This document shows positions 7,656 to 15,412 of a stretch of DNA of 64,000 nucleotides, one piece after another. Positions within the stretch are counted from its first letter, which is position 1, and each line of letters begins with the position of its first letter. The notes beneath the pieces are model-generated. The model saw nothing but the letters and a program-made list of their open reading frames with translations, searched no databases and was not told the DNA's origin. The DNA is from Martinezella multihospitum. Its GTDB lineage: Bacteria; Pseudomonadota; Alphaproteobacteria; Rhizobiales; Rhizobiaceae. Position numbers and translations under genes: made by a program. The stretch is from the NCBI RefSeq assembly GCF_900094585.1, contig NZ_FMAG01000013.1:62001-126000 (forward strand), read 5' to 3'.

Positions 7656-8365
7656 CACTTCACCTCCTCGGCCGAAAAGCGCGATGTCGCCGCAACCCAG
7701 AAATCGGCATCCTCGTATTCGGTCGGATCTGCAGCGCCCGCTAGATGGAAGGCTTCGCGCCGCTCGACGCAGGTGCCACAGCGTCCGCAATGGCGCTCGC
7801 CGCCCTTGTAGCAGGACCAGGTTTCGGCAAAGGGGGTCTCATGCCGGGCACCATCGGCAACGATATCCGCCTTGGAAATCGTCACATAGGGCGCATAGAG
7901 CGAAACGCTGGCATAGCCGTCCAGCGCATGGTTCTGCATCTGTTGGAAGGCGTCGATGAAACCGGGGCGACAGTCGGGATAGATGAAATGATCGCCGCCG
8001 TGAACCGCGACAGCAACAGCGTCTGCCTTTTGAGCAGCCGCAAGCCCGAAGGCAATCGCCAGCATGATCGCATTGCGGTTCGGCACGACCGTCGCCTTCA
8101 TGGTTTCCTCGGCATAGTGCCCGTCCGGCACCTCGATATCATCTGTCAGAGCCGATCCGGTCAAATGCTTGCCGATGGCGGTGATGTCGATGATCTCATG
8201 CGGCACGCCGAGGCGCCTGGCGCAGGCGCTGGCGAATTCCAGTTCCTTGCGATGCCGCTGGCCGTAGTCGAAGGAGACGAGTCCGATAAGTTGATGTTCG
8301 GCTGCAACCTTGTGGGCGAGCGAAACAGAGTCCAATCCGCCGGAGCAGATGACGATAGTCTTCAT
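7655..8365 (-). CDS. queC: 7-cyano-7-deazaguanine synthase
   Basis: A 236-aa ATP-dependent enzyme converting CDG to preQ0. The ATP-pyrophosphatase loop CSGGLDSVS is at residues 7-15, and the C-terminal zinc-binding cysteines lie in CYKGGERHCGRCGTC. First gene of the operon. The leader of about 170 nt carries two hairpins (8411-8430 and 8487-8516). No queuosine riboswitch consensus was recognised in it with confidence. Confidence 0.95.
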   Translation of the reverse strand: MKTIVICSGGLDSVSLAHKVAAEHQLIGLVSFDYGQRHRKELEFASACARRLGVPHEIIDITAIGKHLTGSALTDDIEVPDGHYAEETMKATVVPNRNAIMLAIAFGLAAAQKADAVAVAVHGGDHFIYPDCRPGFIDAFQQMQNHALDGYASVSLYAPYVTISKADIVADGARHETPFAETWSCYKGGERHCGRCGTCVERREAFHLAGAADPTEYEDADFWVAATSRFSAEEVK

Positions 8366-8410
8366 AATGTATGATCCCTTGTTTTGACCGGGTGGGCTGC
8401 GACCGGATTT

Positions 8411-8430
8411 CATGGCTCTTCGAAGCCATG
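8411..8430 (-). promoter_or_regulatory. Stem-loop in the queC leader
   Basis: A perfect 7-bp stem CATGGCT/AGCCATG around a CTTCGA loop lies 46 bases upstream of the queC ATG. Together with the flanking CCCGGT-rich segments it could form a structured 5' leader. A preQ1-sensing role is only a guess based on position. Confidence 0.4.
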
Positions 8431-8486
8431 ATCGGCTCCCTAGCAGCAGAACCGGGAGGAAACAAGGCATCCCGCAACATTTCATG

Positions 8487-8522
8487 GCAACGCGCCGGCA
8501 TCTGCCGACGCGTTGCGTTTTT
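8487..8522. terminator. Stem-loop with T-run between aldo/keto reductase and queC
   Basis: The stem is 8 bp (8487-8494 with 8509-8516) plus an inner 4-bp stem and ATCT loop. It is followed on the + strand by TTTTT at 8518-8522. It lies just after the leftward aldo/keto reductase stop and may end that transcript; the T-run faces the other strand, so a bidirectional role is inferred. Confidence 0.5.
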
Positions 8523-8532
8523 CGCGAGGCCG

Positions 8533-9639
8533 TCAGCTGACACCCGCAAACTTTCCTGAAATATTCAGATCGGGATAGTAACCCGCCGGCTTGCCGCCGA
8601 CCGTTTGGCCGCCCGTCAGGCTGCCCTGGATCTCCGATCCGAAGAAGGAATAGGGGAAAGTCAGCTGCGGGGCACTGACCTCGTCCAGGCGTCGTCGCAG
8701 TTCGTTCGGTATCGTGAACTCAAGGGCGCCGAGATTGTTCCTCAGCTGTTCCAGTTTCGTGGCACCGATGATGATAGAGGCAATACCAGGCTGGGTCATC
8801 GCCCAGTTGACCGCGACCTGCGCCATGCTACGGCCGAGCTCGACCGCCACCTTCTCCAGCTCGGCAACAACAGCCCAATTGCGCTCGTTGAATTTCTGGA
8901 AACCTGGATTGGTCGTACCACGCACGGTTTCCAGCCGGCCGGCGGTCTGCCCCTCGCCGCTCGGGCGATATTTGCCACTGAGCAGACCGCTCGCAAGCGG
9001 GCTCCAGGCCATGATGCCGGCGCCGTAACGCGTTCCGAACGGTACGAATTCATTCTCGATGTTGCGTTCAGCCAGCGAATATTCGAGCTGAAGCGCCGAG
9101 ATCGGCTCATAGCCGCGATGTTCGGCGACCGCCTGGGCACGGCTGGCGTACCATGCCGGAACATCGGACAAGCCGACATGCCGCACCTTGCCGGAGCGGA
9201 CGAGGTCATCGAAGGTGCGCATCACCTCCTCTGGCGGCGTCAGGCGATCCCAGCAATGCATGAGATAGAGATCGATGTAGTCCGTGTTCAGCCGCTTTAG
9301 TGACCCCTCGACAGACCGCAGGATATTCTTGCGGCCATTGCCGGCGGCATTCGGCGTTTGTGCGGTAAGATTCATGGTGAACTTGGTTGCGATGACAGCA
9401 TCGTCGCGCAAGCCGCGTTCTGCGATGAACTCACCGAGCCAAGCCTCTGACGTACCGCCCGTATAGGCATCGGCGGTGTCGAAGAAATTGCCGCCGGCAT
9501 CGACATAGGCATTGAAGATCGCCCGTGCCGCTTCCTTGTCTGCGCCCCAACCCCACTCCGTGCCGAAGGTCATGGTGCCAAGGGCGAGCCGTGTTACCTT
9601 CAATCCGCTATTGCCCAGCGTATAAAATTCCATGCTCAT
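8533..9639 (-). CDS. Aldo/keto reductase
   Basis: A 368-aa (beta/alpha)8 aldo/keto reductase using NADP(H). The catalytic tetrad is visible as Asp and Tyr in FFDTADAYTGG, Lys in ATKFT and His in LMHCWD; the cofactor segment IIIGATKLEQLRNN is near the C-terminus. The length and the C-terminal tail (LNISGKFAGVS) match the rhizobial 'oxidoreductase, aryl-alcohol type' branch. The start has GAGGAG 7 bases upstream. It is divergent from a LysR gene with a TCGCAT-N5-ATGCGA operator between them, so LysR control is likely. The substrate is unknown. Confidence 0.9.
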   Translation of the reverse strand: MSMEFYTLGNSGLKVTRLALGTMTFGTEWGWGADKEAARAIFNAYVDAGGNFFDTADAYTGGTSEAWLGEFIAERGLRDDAVIATKFTMNLTAQTPNAAGNGRKNILRSVEGSLKRLNTDYIDLYLMHCWDRLTPPEEVMRTFDDLVRSGKVRHVGLSDVPAWYASRAQAVAEHRGYEPISALQLEYSLAERNIENEFVPFGTRYGAGIMAWSPLASGLLSGKYRPSGEGQTAGRLETVRGTTNPGFQKFNERNWAVVAELEKVAVELGRSMAQVAVNWAMTQPGIASIIIGATKLEQLRNNLGALEFTIPNELRRRLDEVSAPQLTFPYSFFGSEIQGSLTGGQTVGGKPAGYYPDLNISGKFAGVS

Positions 9640-9743
9640 CGCTATGCTCCTCTTTGGCTAGCCGGGCGTGTCGACGACCGACCCGGCAATGTGTGATGCG
9701 CCTAGAGTCGCTGTTTTCGAGCCATTCGATAAGATCATGTAAT

Positions 9744-9760
9744 TCGCATGCATTATGCGA
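9744..9760. promoter_or_regulatory. LysR-type box TCGCAT-N5-ATGCGA
   Basis: An inverted repeat with perfect 6-bp arms, 12 bp upstream of the LysR ATG in the 133-bp divergent gap with the aldo/keto reductase. Size and symmetry fit an autoregulatory LysR-type (T-N11-A) site. Binding is inferred from position. Confidence 0.6.
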
Positions 9761-9772
9761 TATGGTGCAGCA

Positions 9773-10669
9773 ATGGATCGCGATCTGCTGACACATCTGC
9801 CCATCGTCGCCGCCGTGGCCCGCCGCGGAGGGTTTGCCGCCGCCGCCAGCGAACTGGGCATGAGCGCATCGGCCGTTAGCCATGCCGTTCGGCTCGTGGA
9901 AGAACGGCTCGGCCAGCCCCTCTTTGCCCGCACAACGCGCAGTGTGGCGCTGACCGAGGCCGGCAAGAGCCTGATCGCCACCATCACCCCGGCGCTGCAG
10001 GACATTCACGACCGCATCGAGCGTATCAAGGCCGTCAAGGGCAGACCAAGCGGCTTGTTGCGCATCAACGCATCTCGTATCAGCCTGCCGCTGGCAATCA
10101 CCCGCGTGATCGCAGCCATGGCCGAACGCTATCCCGAAGTCGAAGTGGAAATCTTCTCCGATGAAAGGCTGACCGATATCGTCTCCGAGGGTTTCGACGC
10201 AGGCATTCGCGTCGGCGAAATGATCGCGCAGGATATGGTCGCCGTTCGCCTCACCCCTCCTTTCCGATCCATCGTCGTCGCTTCGCCCGGATATATCGGG
10301 CGTTTCGGGCGTCCGAACACGCTTGCAGATCTCTCCAGTCATAATTGTATCGGCTACCGCCTGATCCGCTCCGGGGGCCTCTATCAATGGGAATTTACCG
10401 AGGATGGGCGGGATGTCGCGGTGACGGTGAATGGCCAGGCGATCGTCACCGAATCGCATTCGGCCATGGAGCTGGCCATTGCAGGCGTGGGATTGGCCTA
10501 TGTCTTCGAACCGCTGGTGAAGGCGGAGATCGCATCCGGCAGGCTTGTTCAACTCTTAAGCGACTATGCGGTGACGGAAGCGGGCCTTTTCCTCTACTTT
10601 CCGCGTCGTGCCGAACTGGCCCCGAAGCTCAGAGCCTTCATCGACACGATACGACAGATCAACCGTTGA
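9773..10669 (+). CDS. LysR-family transcriptional regulator
   Basis: A 298-aa LysR regulator. The N-terminal winged helix-turn-helix (GGFAAAASELGMSASAVSHAVRLVEERLG) is followed by the family's RTTRSVALTEAG and a periplasmic-binding-like effector domain from about residue 85. It matches the large subgroup that controls a divergently transcribed oxidoreductase. ATG at 9773 is preferred over 9755 because the HTH then starts at the usual position. The predicted target is the adjacent aldo/keto reductase. Confidence 0.9.
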   Translation: MDRDLLTHLPIVAAVARRGGFAAAASELGMSASAVSHAVRLVEERLGQPLFARTTRSVALTEAGKSLIATITPALQDIHDRIERIKAVKGRPSGLLRINASRISLPLAITRVIAAMAERYPEVEVEIFSDERLTDIVSEGFDAGIRVGEMIAQDMVAVRLTPPFRSIVVASPGYIGRFGRPNTLADLSSHNCIGYRLIRSGGLYQWEFTEDGRDVAVTVNGQAIVTESHSAMELAIAGVGLAYVFEPLVKAEIASGRLVQLLSDYAVTEAGLFLYFPRRAELAPKLRAFIDTIRQINR

Positions 10670-10930
10670 GTCGGCCGTCGGCTGGGCAAAAGCGCCATTT
10701 GTTTCGTATCGACATGCCAACGAATGGTCAAATCGCGCAGGCATTGTACCAAATACGCACGAAATGCAGCGCTGGATCGCGATCCAGATGAATCGCGATT
10801 GCCGTCTCTCACAGCGCTCGGCAGTCATAGTCGGAAAGCTTTGCCGATAAGGGCATGCAGGGGTTCCGGGGCATTCGCCCTCACTTCCTGCCGGTTCGAT
10901 CGGCAGCTTCCCGGTCTGAAAGAGGAACTC

Positions 10931-11338
10931 GTGCAAGATATTTCGAAAAGAAAGCCGCCTAGCCCGATCGATATCGAAGTCGGCAAACGCATCCGTGCGC
11001 AACGGCGCCTGCTGGGCATGAGCCAATCGGCGCTCGCCGAAAAACTGGGCCTGACCTTTCAGCAGGTTCAGAAATACGAAAAAGGCGCCAACCGCGTCGG
11101 CGCAAGTCGCCTGCAACGTGTTGCCGACTGTCTCAGCGTTCCGATCTCGCACTTCTTCGACAACGCAGCTTTCGACAATCCTGTGTCGACCGAGGAGGCA
11201 CGAACGATCCGCAACGACCTCGTTGGCTTCCTTTCATCCGAAGAAGGGATCGAGCTCAACCGGGCCTTTGCAAAGATCAAGGATGCAAGGACCCGCCAGA
11301 AGATCGTGGGCCTGCTCAAGTCGCTGGCTTTGACGTAG
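10931..11338 (+). CDS. XRE-family HTH transcriptional regulator
   Basis: A 135-aa regulator with a Cro/C1-type helix-turn-helix at about residues 17-72 (VGKRIRAQRRLLGMSQSALAEKLGLTFQQVQKYEKGANRV). The C-terminal part is helical and ends TRQKIVGLLKSLAL. This is the common rhizobial type that occurs in several paralogues per genome. The GTG start is chosen because AGAGGAAC precedes it; upstream in-frame sequence does not look like the family. Target genes are unknown; no clear phage genes are nearby. Confidence 0.85.
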   Translation: MQDISKRKPPSPIDIEVGKRIRAQRRLLGMSQSALAEKLGLTFQQVQKYEKGANRVGASRLQRVADCLSVPISHFFDNAAFDNPVSTEEARTIRNDLVGFLSSEEGIELNRAFAKIKDARTRQKIVGLLKSLALT

Positions 11339-11445
11339 GGCAATTCCGGAGAAGAAACAAAGCGGTAGAGCAGTCTGACAGCTCCGTGGAACGCCGAACC
11401 GCTTCCGTCTTCTTCGCCTAGATAGCCCTTTCCCTGCCCACGCCG

Positions 11446-12771
11446 TCAGCTTGTGATGCGCGGCGTGCGAATAACCTTCAGGAACAGGGCGTTCATCGCA
11501 TCCGTGATCCCCTGTGTTGGGCTGACCTCGAAATACAGACCGGGCGAAGCACAATTCTGCAAATTAGTGCCGATTTGCGATTGGAACGGTGCTATCCATT
11601 GGTTGTACCAGCCATTTGTCGGCAGCGGAAAATAGGTCGTATAGAGGATTGCGATCTTGATGTTCTGGTTTTTCAGCGGCTGACAGAAGGCAGTGGCGAG
11701 TGGCTCCTGACAGCGCCCACCGGTCGTCGGCTTGGTGCAGGTGTTGGGCTTGTAACTGTCGCCAACACCGTCGGTAACAAGAAAGAGCACCTTCTGACGA
11801 TCGGTACTGGTTGTACCGCTGCCGCCTGTTCCGATGATCGGCCCGAGCTGCGTCAGCATCGTATCGAAGCTCGTATCCTGATCGTTGTTGTAGCTCTGTC
11901 CCGGAACAGTCATCAGGTCCACCGCGCTGGTGGCACTCTTAACCTGCGCCATATCGGATGACAGCGGCGATACGTTGGTCAAGCCGATTGCCTTAGCGCT
12001 AACACCGAATGTATAGACGGCCATTCTGTATTGATCGGGTGTCACGCGGTTCGTCACAGCTGTATCCGTAAGCGACTGTGTTGCCTGCCCGACAACAGCG
12101 ATACGGGTCTTAACGCCAAGGCTCTTTGCAAGATTGTAGTAATTGTTGTCCGTAGTGCTGTCGTGGCACGCAAAGGCACATTTGTCTGACGTGTTTGCCA
12201 CCATTGTCTGAATATCGGTCATGGTAGCACCGATCCCCATGGATGGCGTGTTGTCCAGCAGCATGTAGAAATCCATGAAGTTCGCCGTCTGGTACTGCGC
12301 AGATGCCGAGCCACTCACGGGAATGGACGTTTTTCCGATAACCTGGCTCAGCGTCGTCGGCACGTTCGCCGAAAATTTGACCGTCGATGAGACGATATTT
12401 CCCGTGCGCGTTACCGCGGCACTGATGCTGACCGGTATGTTCTGCAGATCGCTCGACGCCTGGCCAAGAAAGAGCTTGTTGGCATCGCTTTGACCGATGG
12501 TGACGGTGCCGTCGCTCGTCATGGCCATGGCAGCGGCGACCGCCGGAGATGAATCTGCAATTGCACCCACCGCAGCAGCGTCGGCGGCATTTTGCAATTC
12601 CGTTCTGATGAGCATCGCATTGGTGACATCGAGCGCCAGGCCACCCACCGCGATCAACGGAACGGCAATGAGTGCCGTCGTGATTGCGAAATTCCCCGAC
12701 CGGTCCGCAAACATCCCTGACAGCTTGCGCAATGCGACAAACGACTGTGGATAAATCCTGAATCTCTTCAC
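11446..12771 (-). CDS. TadG-like pilus-assembly / VWA-domain membrane protein
   Basis: About 441 aa from the GTG chosen. Near the N-terminus is a TadE/TadG-type segment, GNFAITTALIAVPLIAVGGLALDV, which is a single membrane helix with an N-terminal cytoplasmic tail. It is followed by a von Willebrand A-type domain whose MIDAS-like loop reads LLDNTPSMG (DxTxS, a variant of DxSxS) with LFLVTDGVGD later. It is a probable surface or envelope protein related to Flp/Tad pili, but no other tad genes are near, so it is an orphan. A TTG at 12840 would add 23 residues; an internal ATG at 12714 is also possible. Confidence 0.8.
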   Translation of the reverse strand: MKRFRIYPQSFVALRKLSGMFADRSGNFAITTALIAVPLIAVGGLALDVTNAMLIRTELQNAADAAAVGAIADSSPAVAAAMAMTSDGTVTIGQSDANKLFLGQASSDLQNIPVSISAAVTRTGNIVSSTVKFSANVPTTLSQVIGKTSIPVSGSASAQYQTANFMDFYMLLDNTPSMGIGATMTDIQTMVANTSDKCAFACHDSTTDNNYYNLAKSLGVKTRIAVVGQATQSLTDTAVTNRVTPDQYRMAVYTFGVSAKAIGLTNVSPLSSDMAQVKSATSAVDLMTVPGQSYNNDQDTSFDTMLTQLGPIIGTGGSGTTSTDRQKVLFLVTDGVGDSYKPNTCTKPTTGGRCQEPLATAFCQPLKNQNIKIAILYTTYFPLPTNGWYNQWIAPFQSQIGTNLQNCASPGLYFEVSPTQGITDAMNALFLKVIRTPRITS

Positions 12772-13230
12772 GAGCAAGCTCTCTGTAGTATAAGTTGTAT
12801 TTTCAAGACATTCGCGAATTGAAAGTATTATAACTTTCAAATATACTTATTTATATTATCGGATAAAAATATTTAGATTCTCATAAGAGCAAACTTCTCA
12901 TTTATACTGCGGATATTGAGAGGAAATTTACCAAGAATCCATGATATATTCATCGATCCTGTGGTTGAAGTGAATGCAATTCGATACCGTACTCTCACTC
13001 CGACGACCTCAAATCGGGCATAAACCGCACATTTCATGAGGAAAGGCGCATGCCACGCAAGATATGCGCGAGATTGATCGGCGCAAAATAACGTAAAAAT
13101 TGCAAATCTGGCCAAAGTATCTTTACCCGATTTTTAGTGTTTACCCGCGAAAGCAATCGCCATCGATTTCAGGTGCGGCAGCCGTTGTTGCAACAGTCTT
13201 CGCCCTGATGGTTATAGTTGGGATCTTTAC
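12772..13230. other. AT-rich intergenic region
   Basis: About 460 bases, clearly richer in A/T than both neighbours, between the divergent TadG-like and GGDEF-EAL genes. It contains the 8-bp-arm inverted repeat at 12819-12840 and many TATTTATATT-like stretches around 12840-12890. It presumably holds both promoters. No gene is convincing here. Confidence 0.5.
12819..12840. promoter_or_regulatory. Inverted repeat TTGAAAGT-N6-ACTTTCAA
   Basis: Perfect 8-bp arms separated by ATTATA, 48 bp upstream of the GTG chosen for the TadG-like gene. It could be an operator or a leader hairpin of that gene. No partner regulator is recognised. Confidence 0.45.
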
Positions 13231-15309
13231 GTGCGCGTTCTTTCCTGCATCTTCACGGAACACAATCTGTGGCTCGTTCTTCTCGCGGCGTTTGTCTGCG
13301 TCAGTGGCAGCTGGATCACGCTCAACCTGCTCAGGCGAGCCGAAAAGACGCGCGAACTTCAACGTGGCGGCTGGATCTTCTTAACTGCCGTGGCGGCCGG
13401 GTCATCGATCTGGTGCACGCATTTCATCGGCATGCTGGCATATGAAGTCGGCGCCCCGGTCACGTTCGATCCGATCCTGACGATGGCTTCCTTTCTGCTG
13501 GCTGCCATCGGCTGCGCCGGCGGCTTTGCAATTGCCTTGTCACGCTTGCCGCGCATCGCACCGGAATTCGGAGGAGCCGTCGTCGGCCTTTCCATCACCG
13601 TCATGCATTACACGGGCATGCTGGCCTATCACGTCGATGGCATCGTCGAGTGGAACCAGGGCTATGTCATCGGCTCCGTCGTGCTTTCGGTTATTTTTGC
13701 GGTGCTTGCGCTCAATCAGGCGGTCCGCCGGCCCTGGCGCGCTTCCTTAATCGCCAGCCTTGCACTCTTCGTCGTCGCTGTGGTTTCGCTCCACTTTACA
13801 GCAATGACCGCCGTGTCGGTCACGCCGCTTGCAACCGACGCTGCAATCGCCGACGCCTATGCGTTGAAGGCCATGGCCGTCGCCGTCGCCGGTGGAGGAT
13901 TGCTCATCATCGGCACCGGCGTTGCAAGCTATATGATCGACGAACGGGCCTCGCGCGAATCCATCGAAAAGCTTCAGCATATGGCGCTCAACGACCTGCT
14001 GACGGGTCTGCCCAATCGCAGCAGCTTTGCCGACCATCTTCAACGCGAGATGGGACATGCCAAGGAAGACGGCGTAAAGCTCGCGGTCATCGGCATCGAC
14101 CTAGATCGCTTCAAGGAAATCAACGACCTGCGAGGACACAAGGCCGGCGACCAAGCGCTGAAGGCGATCGGACGCCGCCTGCTGCGCCTCGTCAGGGACG
14201 GCGAGTTCGTCGCCCGCGTTGGTGGTGACGAGTTCGCCGCCGCCAAGCGCTTTCGCGAGCAGAGCGAGCTGCTGGATTTCGTGGCCCGGCTGGAGAAGGT
14301 CCTGTTTGAACCCATCCGGATCGACGATTTCGAGACGGTGACGGGTGCCAGCATCGGAGTCGCGGTCTATCCCGACGATGGTAGCGATCAGGAACGCCTC
14401 GTCAGCAATGCCGACCTCGCAATGTATCGCGCCAAGGCCGATATCGGCCGCGCCGTCTGCTTTTATGAATCCAAGATGGATGAGGCCGCCCGCGCCCGCC
14501 ATACGCTCGCACAGGACCTGCGCCGTGCTGTCGAGCTGGACCAGCTCGACCTGCACTATCAGGTACAGACCTCCGTTCGCACCGGGCAGATCTGCGGCTA
14601 TGAAGTTCTCGTCCGCTGGCATCACCCCGAGCACGGAGCCGTACCACCTTCAGAATTCATCCCGATTGCCGAAGAAAGCGGCACGATCCTTGTCATCGGC
14701 GAATGGGTGTTGCGGACGGCTTGCAGGGAGGCCGCCTCATGGGAGCAGCCCTACAAGATCGCTGTCAATCTTTCGCCCGTACAGTTCGCTCATGCCGATC
14801 TTGCGAAACTCGTCCATACGATCCTTCTCGAAACCGGCCTGTCACCGTCGAGATTGGAGCTGGAAATTACCGAATCCACTATCATTGCGGACAAGAGCCG
14901 AACGCTGCATGTGCTGCGGCAAATCCGGGCTCTTGGCGTGACCGTTGCCATCGACGACTTCGGAACAGGATATTCGTCGCTCGATACGCTCCGCTCCTTC
15001 CCCTTCGACAAAATCAAGCTCGATCGCTCCTTCATGAACGAGGTGGATCATAGCATTCAGGCAAAGGCGATCGTCCGCGCCGTGCTCACGCTCGGCAAGA
15101 GCCTGGATATCCCTGTTCTCGCCGAGGGCGTCGAGACCGATCATCAGCTCGAAATTCTCCGCGTCGAGGGCTGCGACGAGGCGCAAGGCTTTTTCCTCGG
15201 TCGGCCAAAACCCGTCGGGCAAATCTTCCAAATGGAAACAGCCGCCGAGGAAGACGAAACCTCCGCATTTTCCGGCCGCCTGCCGCCTCAGCGCATGCGC
15301 CGTCGCTAG
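13231..15309 (+). CDS. MHYT-GGDEF-EAL cyclic-di-GMP protein
   Basis: A 692-aa integral-membrane signalling protein. About seven hydrophobic helices make an MHYT sensor (residues 1-235), with copies THFIGM, MHYTGM and LHFTAM that could coordinate a metal and sense a diatomic gas. A GGDEF domain follows (DLLTGLPNRSSF, then RVGGDEF), with a variant RxxE instead of RxxD at the inhibitory site. An EAL domain is last; its signature reads EVLVRWHHPEHG, and ELEITES and DDFGTGYSS are intact. Both synthase and phosphodiesterase motifs look mostly active, so bifunctional c-di-GMP turnover is inferred. The start codon is GTG. Confidence 0.92.
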   Translation: MRVLSCIFTEHNLWLVLLAAFVCVSGSWITLNLLRRAEKTRELQRGGWIFLTAVAAGSSIWCTHFIGMLAYEVGAPVTFDPILTMASFLLAAIGCAGGFAIALSRLPRIAPEFGGAVVGLSITVMHYTGMLAYHVDGIVEWNQGYVIGSVVLSVIFAVLALNQAVRRPWRASLIASLALFVVAVVSLHFTAMTAVSVTPLATDAAIADAYALKAMAVAVAGGGLLIIGTGVASYMIDERASRESIEKLQHMALNDLLTGLPNRSSFADHLQREMGHAKEDGVKLAVIGIDLDRFKEINDLRGHKAGDQALKAIGRRLLRLVRDGEFVARVGGDEFAAAKRFREQSELLDFVARLEKVLFEPIRIDDFETVTGASIGVAVYPDDGSDQERLVSNADLAMYRAKADIGRAVCFYESKMDEAARARHTLAQDLRRAVELDQLDLHYQVQTSVRTGQICGYEVLVRWHHPEHGAVPPSEFIPIAEESGTILVIGEWVLRTACREAASWEQPYKIAVNLSPVQFAHADLAKLVHTILLETGLSPSRLELEITESTIIADKSRTLHVLRQIRALGVTVAIDDFGTGYSSLDTLRSFPFDKIKLDRSFMNEVDHSIQAKAIVRAVLTLGKSLDIPVLAEGVETDHQLEILRVEGCDEAQGFFLGRPKPVGQIFQMETAAEEDETSAFSGRLPPQRMRRR

Positions 15310-15349
15310 CAGGATCCGGACGCGTCGGCGCAACAGCCACGGCAATTCC

Positions 15350-15370
15350 GGGGCGCGACTTGCGCGCCCC
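15350..15370. terminator. Hairpin terminator between convergent genes
   Basis: A perfect 8-bp GC stem GGGGCGCG/CGCGCCCC with an ACTTG loop. It lies between the GGDEF-EAL gene (+) and the beta-glucosidase (-), which converge. No long T-run follows, so a bidirectional terminator is likely but weak. Confidence 0.55.
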
Positions 15371-15412
15371 TGCATCCCCGCGCGAATTTACCGGCCGCTG
15401 CGGCCCGCAACA

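Noticed and set aside
8366..8532. Class I preQ1 riboswitch in the queC leader
   Set aside because: The CCGGTTC...GGG segment and A-rich 3' part do not match the class I consensus well enough; reported only as a structured leader.
12873..13115. 80-codon open frame on the minus strand in the AT-rich gap
   Set aside because: No ribosome site, no family features, and composition unlike the coding genes nearby.
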